From assembly GCA_937899245.1 (NCBI GenBank), contig CALDKB010000051.1, forward strand, positions 15,220-79,219: DNA of 64,000 nt, written 5' to 3'. A program made the position numbers and the translations under genes. Of this stretch, positions 19,157-27,111 are shown one piece after another. The notes beneath the pieces were generated by a model. That model saw only the letters and a list, made by a program, of their open reading frames with translations. It made no database searches and was not told where the DNA came from. The DNA is from an uncultured Bacteroidales bacterium (GTDB lineage Bacteria > Bacteroidota > Bacteroidia > Bacteroidales > ML635J-15). Each line of letters starts with the position of its first letter. Positions within the stretch are counted from its first letter, which is position 1.

Positions 19157-19353
19157 ACGCATTTTACGTTCAATTTGCGGCACAAGGCCTCCAAAGTCTC
19201 CCTATTGTCGGTTATTACCAGCAATATATCATCCAGCAGCACAATAGTCTTTCCTGTAGGAACAAAGAACCCATTCCCCCGCTTTATCATTATAACCAAA
19301 GTGTTTGTTGGCATCTCAAGATCCATAAGACGTAACATTTTTTTCCAACACAT
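19153..19353 (-). pseudogene. RCK_C/TrkA-C remnant of a K+/H+ antiporter
   Basis: 66 residues resembling only the C-terminal regulatory domain of CvrA/NhaP2-type antiporters: MPTNTLVIMIKRGNGFF followed by VPTGKTIVLLDDILLVITD. The membrane part (about 400 residues) is absent: a TGA lies two codons before the ATG at 19353, and the next 180 bases hold no compatible coding sequence. It is most simply the tail left by a deletion. A stand-alone RCK_C protein is possible but lacks an obvious promoter. Its TAG overlaps the VanX-like TAG on the other strand. Confidence 0.65.
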
Positions 19354-19436
19354 AGTTCACAAAACGCTACAAATAAAACTTTTTCTACCCTCATTATTTA
19401 CCATGTTTCGCAACGCAAAAAATTATCAACATTTAG

Positions 19437-19467
19437 TTGTTAATTAAAATATTTCCTATATCTTTGC
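19437..19467 (+). promoter_or_regulatory. Promoter of the 19539 gene
   Basis: -7 TATCTTTG at 19460-19467 with a TTG at 19437-19439, 20 bases upstream, standing for the -33 element. Confidence 0.6.
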
Positions 19468-19538
19468 ATCGTTGTTTTTGAGTAAGAGTTTTGTGTATGG
19501 GTATTGCTTGACAGATGCCCATATTTTTTTATTCAGAC

Positions 19539-20042
19539 ATGAAGCGCATAGTATCAACTATATTAGCCTTAGCATTTACCTTCTGCATCGCGACATCAGC
19601 AGCAACCGCACAAGATGCCGACGGCAGAATCCGCATCAGCAACACATCAATCACCATCATTCCGCCAAGGCACTTCGAATACGACCCACACACAGACAGA
19701 ATTGCACACGCAGGATCATTAGCATCCATACATGTCTCAGAAGTCAAAGGAACCGGCTACAAAAAAATAACGGACAGAATAACAAGAGATTACCTAAAAA
19801 GTCAAGGCCTCGACCTTACCGACAGGGAGTACACGAAAACGCAGAACGGCAACGACGCGACCATATTTAGATGCAAATTCATGTCGCACGACGACAAGGG
19901 GAATGCCTTGGAATTCGAACGCCTAATGTTTTTTTCCGGCGAACAAAACACAATCTGGATTACCGCCGATTATCCAACCTGCATGAAGAAACTTATCGGA
20001 GAAACCATACTAAACAGCATTCTATCGGCACAGCAACAATAA
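19539..20042 (+). CDS. Small exported protein of unknown function
   Basis: 167 residues from the ATG at 19539 (MKRIVSTILA), giving a clean signal peptide to about residue 24 (SAATAQ). The mature part is hydrophilic with one mixed alpha/beta domain (ISNTSITIIPPRHFEYDP, then GNALEFERLMFFSGEQNTIW). The layout resembles small proteins made of a single stress-type alpha/beta fold, but I do not recognise the family. An ATG at 19515 would spoil the signal. It precedes porP by 122 bases but porP has its own promoter. Confidence 0.72.
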   Translation: MKRIVSTILALAFTFCIATSAATAQDADGRIRISNTSITIIPPRHFEYDPHTDRIAHAGSLASIHVSEVKGTGYKKITDRITRDYLKSQGLDLTDREYTKTQNGNDATIFRCKFMSHDDKGNALEFERLMFFSGEQNTIWITADYPTCMKKLIGETILNSILSAQQQ

Positions 20043-20107
20043 AACTCCGACCCTACACAAGCACCCGTTCCCCCAACCAACATTTTTAACATTTTTTTTA
20101 ATGTTAT

Positions 20108-20138
20108 TTTGCATATATTAAAAATAATAGTAAATTTG
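20108..20138 (+). promoter_or_regulatory. Promoter of the PorP/SprF gene
   Basis: -33 TTTG at 20108-20111, 19 bases, -7 TAAATTTG at 20131-20138: full consensus. Confidence 0.8.
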
Positions 20139-20164
20139 CAGTCAAGTGTTACTCTATAAATAGT

Positions 20165-21106
20165 ATGATTATGGGCAAAGAGTTTACAAAAAAGTTAATC
20201 ATTGTTGCATCTGCTATATTGCTATCAAGCAGCGCTTTACTAGCGCAACAGTTGCCGTTGTTCAGTCAATACATGATGAACGACTTTTACATAAATCCAG
20301 CAATTGCCGGCACCAAAGATTATGCGCCTATCGTACTTGGCGTTCACAAGCAATGGGTCGGCATGAAAGAGGCACCATCAACACAGACTGTATCGGGACA
20401 CACATCGCTGTACCACAAAACAATGGGTCTTGGCGGCATATTATTCCACGACAAATACGGACCTTCTAGCGAAATCGGCTTCAAGGCTATTTATTCTTAC
20501 ATATTCCAAGTAACACGTCACGACAAGATTTCGTTGGGTATCTCGGCAGAATGCTACCAATACAAACTTGACCAAAGAAATTTTGACCCCACATGGTACG
20601 ACGATCCTTCTCTTACATACCTGATTGAAAAAACCATTATTCCGGATGCTTCTTTCGGTGTTTACGCATACGGCAAGCATTACTACGCAAGCTTAACTGC
20701 AGCAAACCTTTTCCAGTCCAAGATGAAGGTCAACCAAAACATTAAGGACAACAAAATGGTTAGGCACTACTTCCTTTTTGGCGGCTACCGTTTCGTTTTT
20801 GAAAAAAACAACAAGATTGACTTTGAACTCGAACCATCGGTAATGATGAAAATGACAGAACTTACACTTCCTCAATTCGATATCAACCTGAAGTTCTTCA
20901 TAAAGCAGGACTACTGGTTCGGTGTTTCTGTTCGTCCAAAGGATTCTTTCATTGTTAACGTCGGTGTCAAATACAAACAATACTATTTCGGTTATGCTTA
21001 CGACGTTACATTCAGCGACCTTTCAAATTACACATGGGGTTCTCAAGAATTCATTTTCGGTGTAAACATCGGCGAAAACAACCGCAAGCACCGCAGTTTC
21101 TTCTAG
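20165..21106 (+). CDS. PorP/SprF family type IX secretion membrane protein
   Basis: An outer-membrane protein of the PorP/SprF family (TIGR03519 type). Members help attach or export T9SS cargo and are usually paired with a giant SprB-like adhesin or PorE. 313 residues; signal to about residue 27 (ALLAQ), then the hallmark PLFSQYMMNDFYINPAIAGT. The remainder alternates as a beta barrel and ends AYDVTFSDLSNYTWGSQEF and a short basic tail. No SprB-like partner is adjacent here, so its dedicated cargo, if any, is elsewhere. The ATGs at 20165 and 20171 cannot be separated. Confidence 0.9.
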   Translation: MIMGKEFTKKLIIVASAILLSSSALLAQQLPLFSQYMMNDFYINPAIAGTKDYAPIVLGVHKQWVGMKEAPSTQTVSGHTSLYHKTMGLGGILFHDKYGPSSEIGFKAIYSYIFQVTRHDKISLGISAECYQYKLDQRNFDPTWYDDPSLTYLIEKTIIPDASFGVYAYGKHYYASLTAANLFQSKMKVNQNIKDNKMVRHYFLFGGYRFVFEKNNKIDFELEPSVMMKMTELTLPQFDINLKFFIKQDYWFGVSVRPKDSFIVNVGVKYKQYYFGYAYDVTFSDLSNYTWGSQEFIFGVNIGENNRKHRSFF

Positions 21107-21127
21107 AAAACAATTTTATTACATAAC

Positions 21128-21158
21128 AAAAAAAGAGGATTTTTCAATCCTCTTTTTT
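21128..21158. terminator. Bidirectional terminator between porP and engB
   Basis: AAAAGAGGATT (21131-21141) and AATCCTCTTTT (21146-21156) around TTTTC's 4-base loop, with A-run before and T-run after, so it serves both convergent genes. Confidence 0.88.
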
Positions 21159-21197
21159 GTTATTATTATTTGTTATTATTAGATACGATCCGTTATT

Positions 21198-21806
21198 TCA
21201 CTTCTGATCCTGCAATTGCCTAATAATATTTTCGATGTAGGTCAGAATTTCCTCCTGCCCCACTTTCGACACAGCAGAACTAACTATCATGTCGGGCAGC
21301 GTCTCCCACGATTCTAGCAACGACTGCTTATAGGTCTCTATATTAGCGGAAAGCGCATTTACACCCAGCTTATCTGCCTTTGTAAATATAATTGTAAACG
21401 GCACCCTGCTAGCTCCAAGCCAATTGATAAACTCCACATCTATCTGCTGGGGTTCATGACGGCAGTCAACAAGGACAAACAAGTTGACCAGATTAGGGCG
21501 ATTCAAAATATAACCGTCAATCATATTTTTAAACGCAGCCCGCTGAGTCTTCGAAACCTTTGCGTAGCCATAACCCGGCAAATCGACCAGATACCACGAC
21601 GAATTAATTACAAAGTGATTTATCTTCTGTGTCTTTCCCGGACTGGCTGATGTTTTCGCCAACTTTGAATTAGAAGTCAACATGTTGATCAATGAAGACT
21701 TGCCAACATTAGAACGACCAATAAAGGCGAATTCGGGCAAATTTGTCTGAGGGCACCTGCGATAGTCCTCGTTCGACATCAAATATTCGGCTGTTTTTAT
21801 CTGCAT
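21198..21806 (-). CDS. engB: Ribosome biogenesis GTP-binding protein EngB/YsxC
   Basis: An essential small GTPase for 50S subunit assembly. 202 residues, standard length. G1 GRSNVGKSSL (about 30), G3 DLPGYGYAKVSKTQR, G4 TKADK and G5 SSAVSKVG are all intact. The start is one base after the stop of the DUF4369/TlpA gene upstream, so both are co-transcribed and probably translationally coupled. Confidence 0.96.
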   Translation of the reverse strand: MQIKTAEYLMSNEDYRRCPQTNLPEFAFIGRSNVGKSSLINMLTSNSKLAKTSASPGKTQKINHFVINSSWYLVDLPGYGYAKVSKTQRAAFKNMIDGYILNRPNLVNLFVLVDCRHEPQQIDVEFINWLGASRVPFTIIFTKADKLGVNALSANIETYKQSLLESWETLPDMIVSSAVSKVGQEEILTYIENIIRQLQDQK

Positions 21807-21807
21807 A

Positions 21808-23124
21808 TTAAAATTTTATCAAGCGTTCAACATCGCCAAACAACTGGTCACCAGAAGTCGGCTTAGACACTATGTTCATATTCTTGTCGACAATAAACAT
21901 CGACGGTGTGGCATAAACTGCATATTCCGAAACAATCTTTCCATCCCACCCCATGAAATCGGATGCGACCTTCAACGAAATGCCATTATTCCTAATGAAT
22001 TTTCTTATTTCAGACTCTTCCTCATCAATACTAATAGCGACGACATCCATTTTTGCTCGCTTAAACAAAGGCGCCGCCTCATTGATACGCGGAATTTCCT
22101 GCTTGCAGTTCTCGCACCATGTAGCCCAGAACACAACTAGAGTATAATCAGACATCATCCCCGACAAAGACACATCCTCGCCATCCAAGGTTTCTATTTC
22201 AAAATCTGGAGCTTTGGCCCCGATACGGAGATCAGTATAATTTTTCACCCTTGTCTTAAGATTATCGCTTTGTGCGGAGCACGAATTCCCATATTCCATG
22301 CTAAGCTGATACAAATTGTCGTACATTTGCATTGTCTCAAAGCCCGTAAGGATATAATCGAACATCTTGTCGAATATTTCGCCAGGACCCTGCTTTAAAT
22401 AGTCAAGAAGCTCCCTTGCCGCATTAGCATATTCCGACGGCTCATACAACTTTAAATAGTTGACTATAAAATGATGATATGCATTGGAATTCAATAATTC
22501 CATATCATTCATCGGGAAGTTCTTGGCCAGAAAATTCATCTTTTTTTCGCCAGATTCGGAAATATTAAGATTGATTTCCTCAAAATAAGACAAGTAGCGA
22601 TGAGCAAATGTTCCGGACTTCATCTTTACAGCCTTATCGAGACAAGTATTCATCAAACCGGTTTCCTTGCTTAATTCCTTTTCCACCGTCGACAGGAAAT
22701 CGCCTTCGGGGTAGATCTTAACGAGTTCTCTCAATATGCCAATCTTGTACTCTGAAAGTTCCGACTGTGAAACATAAGCATAGAGCTGCTGGTTTTCTGG
22801 CGATTCGAGCACATGCATCGACGACTTCATATTTCTAACATTCGTCTCTATCCTGATGTTTTCACCGCTGTAGATAATATCGAAATAATCCTTATTGTCG
22901 GCATGAACCCGATACAACCCGACCTCCTGATTTGTGAAATTAAAGACGAACTCTCCATTTGCATTCGTCGTCATAGTCTCAACGACCTTGCTATCGTCGC
23001 CAAACTGTTCGCACAAATATAGACGACCAAAGGAATATCCGTTAATCTTGCCGCTGAATGTACATTGAGCCGACAAGACTACTGGCAATAGTAATAAAAA
23101 GGCAGAAAAAAAGATATTCTTCAT
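21808..23124 (-). CDS. DUF4369 plus TlpA-like thioredoxin protein
   Basis: An exported thioredoxin-like protein of 438 residues. Signal peptide 1-19 (VVLSAQ), DUF4369 beta domain about 20-120 (CTFSGKINGYSFGRLYL), helical middle, and a TlpA domain about 290-438 with FWATWCENCKQEIPR as the redox motif. Typical of Bacteroidota proteins assisting periplasmic disulfide reduction. The start at 23124 (MKNIFFSAFLL) is preferred over 23139. The -7 box TATATTTG (23150-23157) lies inside the loop of the upstream gene's terminator. It leads into engB. Confidence 0.87.
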   Translation of the reverse strand: MKNIFFSAFLLLLPVVLSAQCTFSGKINGYSFGRLYLCEQFGDDSKVVETMTTNANGEFVFNFTNQEVGLYRVHADNKDYFDIIYSGENIRIETNVRNMKSSMHVLESPENQQLYAYVSQSELSEYKIGILRELVKIYPEGDFLSTVEKELSKETGLMNTCLDKAVKMKSGTFAHRYLSYFEEINLNISESGEKKMNFLAKNFPMNDMELLNSNAYHHFIVNYLKLYEPSEYANAARELLDYLKQGPGEIFDKMFDYILTGFETMQMYDNLYQLSMEYGNSCSAQSDNLKTRVKNYTDLRIGAKAPDFEIETLDGEDVSLSGMMSDYTLVVFWATWCENCKQEIPRINEAAPLFKRAKMDVVAISIDEEESEIRKFIRNNGISLKVASDFMGWDGKIVSEYAVYATPSMFIVDKNMNIVSKPTSGDQLFGDVERLIKF

Positions 23125-23131
23125 ACTGTAT

Positions 23132-23168
23132 AAAAACAAAAAGAGACTGCAAATATAATACAGTCTCC
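23132..23168 (-). terminator. Terminator with an embedded promoter -7 box
   Basis: Minus-strand arms GAGACTG and CAGTCTC (23161-23167 and 23143-23149) with an 11-base loop, then CTTTTTGTTTTT. It ends the 804-residue gene. The loop holds TATATTTG, the exact -7 consensus of the next gene (21808-23124). Confidence 0.82.
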
Positions 23169-23188
23169 TTTATATCCAATAATATTAA

Positions 23189-25603
23189 CTATCTAGCACA
23201 TGTTTCACAATACAAAGTCTTAGCCTTTGTGTTTACAAAAGTCTGCTTCGACAACTTGTCGCCCTTAAACAAGTCGCAGAAATATTTGGAGTCCATCTGT
23301 TTCAAGCGTTCAAGAGCCTTTACGAAATTGTTGGAATGAACTTTATATTCGACCTTTGAGCAAACTGTTACGTAAGTGCTGATGTAAACCAAAGGAACTC
23401 TTTCGTCTTCAATCCACGGTTCGAGCAAATGAATTGCATATTCGTAATCCGAATGGTTGATGAAAATACTAGCAAACTTAAGTGAATTTTCCCATGTAAG
23501 CTTGTCGAACTTAATAATTTCCTTCATCTTTTCAAGGCACTTGACAACTGTTGGATGATCGTAACCGCATGAATCCTTATAGATATCCATTACCTGATAT
23601 TGCAATTCAATGTTTAGCAAGTCGACCATATCCATATTGATAGGAGTGTTGTACAACTTATCTACTCTTGCCTGCAGCTTATCAACATAAGCCTCGTCCT
23701 TAAGGTCGTTAACTTCGATTTCGCAGAGCACGTCATTGTAATCGACATATACATTTGCGATATCGGTATTGTAAAGCTGGTCAACCCTATCGCGATAGTC
23801 CTCATCGAGAGGATCGCTGTAGATGAACTGAGTCAACCATACCTTATTCATATTAAGGCCGACAAAATCGTAACCTTCAGGAATATTCATATCGGCTACA
23901 GCCTGATCGTCGTATCTACCGGAAACAACCTGCTTCAAGATGTACTTCTGGATTGACAAAGCCAAATCCAGCTGCTTTGCTTCTACCGCCTTGTTGAACT
24001 GCTTGAGCACATACTTCTGTTCCTTCTTGGCATCTCTCAAGTCGTAAGTGATATCGATGTCGATATCAGCGTAACGAGTTTCGCTCAAATAAGGTTCGAG
24101 TTTCTTCTGGTTTGAATTAACATAATTGATAGCTGCATTCAAATCCATATCTTTCAACTGTTCAAACTGTGTTCCTGTTACAGCTTCCTGCAGGTCCTTC
24201 AGGTTTGGTGATGTTTCAATTGAATCGATTATGCTAGCATTCTGATTTTCCTCCAAAGCCTTAACAATGCTTTCGGCACGTTTTTGCTGGAGTTTTGCAT
24301 TTGTTGCAGCAGAACCTTCCAACGAAGAATAAGCTCTGATGAAGATTTTGTCGATAAAGAAATCAGGTTCATTCAATGTAGCAATAACCTTTGCCATTTC
24401 TTCTGGCTTGTAATCGTACTTACCCTGTTCGAACTTAATTCTGAAGTTGAATTTTTCCTTGGTTGCCTTAGGTGTGTATTCCTTCATGCCACTAGCCAGC
24501 ACTGTATCAGGCAAAAGACCAATCTTTGGAACAAAGTCATAAATCTTCTTGTCTACATAAGACTGTGGAATGTTTGCACAAACAGATTTCTCCTTAATAA
24601 CCATAAGGTTCATTTCCACATCTTGAGGATTCAAGGTTGTCGGGAAGAGACCAAGGACAGTTTCAAGCTTAGTAACTTTGTTTCTGCGACCTTCGCCCGG
24701 AGCGAGATTCTTCTTATAGATTTTCTTTGACCAAACCCTCTTGGTCATGTAACCTTGGTTATTTCTAGAATAGTCGACATAGTTGTCTTCTCCGCACTTG
24801 AATTGTTCCAGCTGAATGATATCAACAGCGAGAGCATCCTTAGAACCCTTCATGAAGCGTTTGAATTTCTTAAGGTCGTTATATTTGAAAACGATTTCGC
24901 CATTATCGTTTACCGACAGACCTTCCTGCAAATCCCACATGTTTGGCATCTTACGGTATACCCTCTTGCAGAGCTTTTCGTCGTATGGCTTCAAGCCATA
25001 TTTCTTGGTAGTAATCGGCTGTGCCAACGTTACAGTCGGTGTGCTGGCGCCATCGATTCTCAAAGGTGTAATAGACGCATAGTTGCCGACAAACATTGAA
25101 ATGAAAACCTTTTTCTCATCAACCTTGGCTGCAACGCCTGCGAAAAAGTATTTTTGTCCTGCAATAATTTTCTGAGGCTTTCCTGCGCTCCAACGAGACA
25201 CGATCTGGTTGGCAACTTCATCGTACGATATGTATTCGTTCGAAACCTTGATAGTAATTTTACCTGCAACCTCTGCACCAACGCCAGTACCGCCTGCATC
25301 TACAAGATAGCTCTTGTAATCGTCGGTCTTGGTATCCTGCTTGGCAATCATGTAATCAACATGTGCCTTAGCCGGTGATACAAAGAATTCATTTTGTTCA
25401 AACCCCTCAAGTCCCAAAGAATCAAGGTATGAATTTACCTTGCCAATCAAAACTTTTTCAAATAATTTCTCCTTAAAGTTGGCCGGATTAATCTTGTCGT
25501 CGCTATAAACGCCATCCTCCATAAACCGTTCTTGCGATATCGCTGTGATAGACAAGCTCATAAGAAGCAATGCCGCAAAGAAAAAACTAAAAATCCTTTT
25601 CAT
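23189..25603 (-). CDS. Large exported protein with CAP-like and OmpA-like segments
   Basis: 804 residues; signal peptide 1-24 (TAISQ). Residues ~50-175 resemble a CAP/SCP domain (VNSYLDSLGL, then KIIAGQKYFFAGVAAK). Residues ~385-455 resemble a divergent OmpA-like peptidoglycan-binding domain: FFIDKIFIRAYSSLEGSAAT followed by LQQKRAESIVKAL. The C-terminal third is helical and repeat-like (two similar segments with VDQLYNTDI and VDKLYNTPI, about 620-670) and ends CETCAR. It is probably a periplasmic or envelope scaffold. Not a known named family to me; OmpA assignment moderate, CAP assignment weaker. Confidence 0.7.
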   Translation of the reverse strand: MKRIFSFFFAALLLMSLSITAISQERFMEDGVYSDDKINPANFKEKLFEKVLIGKVNSYLDSLGLEGFEQNEFFVSPAKAHVDYMIAKQDTKTDDYKSYLVDAGGTGVGAEVAGKITIKVSNEYISYDEVANQIVSRWSAGKPQKIIAGQKYFFAGVAAKVDEKKVFISMFVGNYASITPLRIDGASTPTVTLAQPITTKKYGLKPYDEKLCKRVYRKMPNMWDLQEGLSVNDNGEIVFKYNDLKKFKRFMKGSKDALAVDIIQLEQFKCGEDNYVDYSRNNQGYMTKRVWSKKIYKKNLAPGEGRRNKVTKLETVLGLFPTTLNPQDVEMNLMVIKEKSVCANIPQSYVDKKIYDFVPKIGLLPDTVLASGMKEYTPKATKEKFNFRIKFEQGKYDYKPEEMAKVIATLNEPDFFIDKIFIRAYSSLEGSAATNAKLQQKRAESIVKALEENQNASIIDSIETSPNLKDLQEAVTGTQFEQLKDMDLNAAINYVNSNQKKLEPYLSETRYADIDIDITYDLRDAKKEQKYVLKQFNKAVEAKQLDLALSIQKYILKQVVSGRYDDQAVADMNIPEGYDFVGLNMNKVWLTQFIYSDPLDEDYRDRVDQLYNTDIANVYVDYNDVLCEIEVNDLKDEAYVDKLQARVDKLYNTPINMDMVDLLNIELQYQVMDIYKDSCGYDHPTVVKCLEKMKEIIKFDKLTWENSLKFASIFINHSDYEYAIHLLEPWIEDERVPLVYISTYVTVCSKVEYKVHSNNFVKALERLKQMDSKYFCDLFKGDKLSKQTFVNTKAKTLYCETCAR

Positions 25604-25704
25604 TTAGAGTATATTTACTTTGTTAATATTATTTTTGCCGAAGATATATTTTTTTAAGCAAACTGAGATGACTTTTTTGACTCTCTTTTTAACAATTTAT
25701 TAAT

Positions 25705-26076
25705 ATGGAAGAGATTAGAATCGACAAATACCTATGGACGGTAAGAGTCTATAAAACAAGAAGTTTGGCAACCGAAGAGTGCAAAAAAGGACGCGTACTT
25801 ATTAACAACACGGAAGTCAAGCCTTCGAGAATTGTTAAAATAGGCGAGCTAATTGACGTAAAATGTCCACCGATTATCAAAAGCTACAAAGTATTGGGAG
25901 TTTCGGCCAACAGAGTATCGGCCACAATCGCCAGAACCCTGGTGGAAGACATTACACCTCAATCAGAAATCGACAAGCTTAAAATGCTTAACAACACATT
26001 CGAGAAACGCGACCCAGGAACTGGAAGACCAACCAAAAAAGAACGCAGACTTATTGAAAAATTCAGAGAATTATGA
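25705..26076 (+). CDS. S4-domain RNA-binding protein (Hsp15-like)
   Basis: Binds RNA, in E. coli Hsp15 the stalled 50S subunit carrying peptidyl-tRNA. 123 residues. S4 domain from residue 4: RIDKYLWTVRVYKTRSLATE followed by CKKGRVLINN and PSRIVKIGELIDV. The C-terminus is basic (RPTKKERRLIEKF), as in Hsp15. It overlaps DUF4924 by 4 bases (ATGA), a coupled pair. Confidence 0.9.
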   Translation: MEEIRIDKYLWTVRVYKTRSLATEECKKGRVLINNTEVKPSRIVKIGELIDVKCPPIIKSYKVLGVSANRVSATIARTLVEDITPQSEIDKLKMLNNTFEKRDPGTGRPTKKERRLIEKFREL

Positions 26077-26600
26077 TAATTGCAGAATTAAAAAAGAAGG
26101 AAAATATTGTCGAGTACATCCTGTACATGAGACAACTTATGGACATAATGAGAGCCAACAATCTGGACATAAACAAGATAGACGAACTGCTGGTATCAAA
26201 ATTTGAAGTTAGCCAGAAAGAGAAACTGAAGATCCGCGACTGGTATCAGAACCTTATCGACAAAATGACAGAAGAGGGTGTTGCACAAAACGGCGACACC
26301 AGGGACATAAAGGACCTGATGGAACTCCTGAACAAAATCCACCTTGCAATGCTCGACGACAAAAACGAATATCGCCACCACGAACTTTACTCATGGGCGA
26401 AACCTAATATCGAAGAATACAAGAAACTTTCAAAGAGTGTCAGCAACAACGAAATTGAAATATGCATCGACGCCATGTATGCTCTACTTCTGCTAAAGCT
26501 TCAAAAGAAAAGCATCTCGGAGGAAACTGCACAGGCGATGCAAACATTCGGCTCGCTGCTTGCCAACATTGCCGACGTGTACAAGAAGATAGAGTTATAG
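26073..26600 (+). CDS. DUF4924 family protein
   Basis: A Bacteroidota family of unknown function, cytosolic, all-helical. 175 residues beginning MIIAELKKKENIVEYILYM, the family's hallmark. The ATG lies within the S4 gene's last codons (ATGA overlap), so the two are translated together. No signal, membrane segment or catalytic motif. The tie to an Hsp15-like partner suggests a role around ribosomes, an inference only. Confidence 0.85.
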   Translation: MIIAELKKKENIVEYILYMRQLMDIMRANNLDINKIDELLVSKFEVSQKEKLKIRDWYQNLIDKMTEEGVAQNGDTRDIKDLMELLNKIHLAMLDDKNEYRHHELYSWAKPNIEEYKKLSKSVSNNEIEICIDAMYALLLLKLQKKSISEETAQAMQTFGSLLANIADVYKKIEL

Positions 26601-26738
26601 GCACTGCGGATGCATAAAAAGCTGAACAAATTTACGAAAACAACAGCAACAGAACATCCTACAGCGATGCGCAATGTCGTACCGAACGAATACTGTGCAG
26701 GAAACGAACATTGAATCCATTAGAAATATCCTTCAAAA

Positions 26739-27110
26739 ATGAAGCATTATGTAGCCAACGGAATAAAATGTTACAGCGATTTCCGTCTACTTCCCGACGG
26801 ATTCATTGCCATAACTTTATTTGGGCGTGTATTTTTCAGAATGAAAGCCGAAAAGCTTGAGGAATACCTTTTGTCGCCTACCGGCTCAAGGATTATCAAC
26901 CACGAAAGGATACACACTCTTCAGGCGAAAACTTTCAGGACCAGCTACCTTGGATTTTACATCTTCTATATATGGTATTGGATTGCCGGCATTTTCAAGC
27001 ACGGGACTAAAAATCATAAGGCATACTACAGCATACCATTTGAAAAGGAAGCATACGCAAACGAAAATGATTTCGGCTACGCATCTTCAAACTGGAAACA
27101 ATACAGATAA
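26739..27110 (+). CDS. Small protein with HExxH-like motif and hydrophobic segment
   Basis: 123 residues. It carries NHERIHTLQAK (HExxH, about residues 56-60), then a hydrophobic stretch FYIFYIWYWIAGIF and a further Glu-rich PFEKEAYANEND. The HExxH and downstream Glu arrangement recalls a minimal membrane-associated zinc metallopeptidase, and similar short Bacteroidota proteins exist, but no family is named. It ends one base before the rlmD stop on the other strand. Bases 26601-26738 hold no convincing gene. Confidence 0.6.
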   Translation: MKHYVANGIKCYSDFRLLPDGFIAITLFGRVFFRMKAEKLEEYLLSPTGSRIINHERIHTLQAKTFRTSYLGFYIFYIWYWIAGIFKHGTKNHKAYYSIPFEKEAYANENDFGYASSNWKQYR

Positions 27111-27111
27111 T

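Noticed and set aside
26610..26714. A 34-residue frame starting MHKKLNKFTK
   Set aside because: Too short, no signal, lipobox or promoter.
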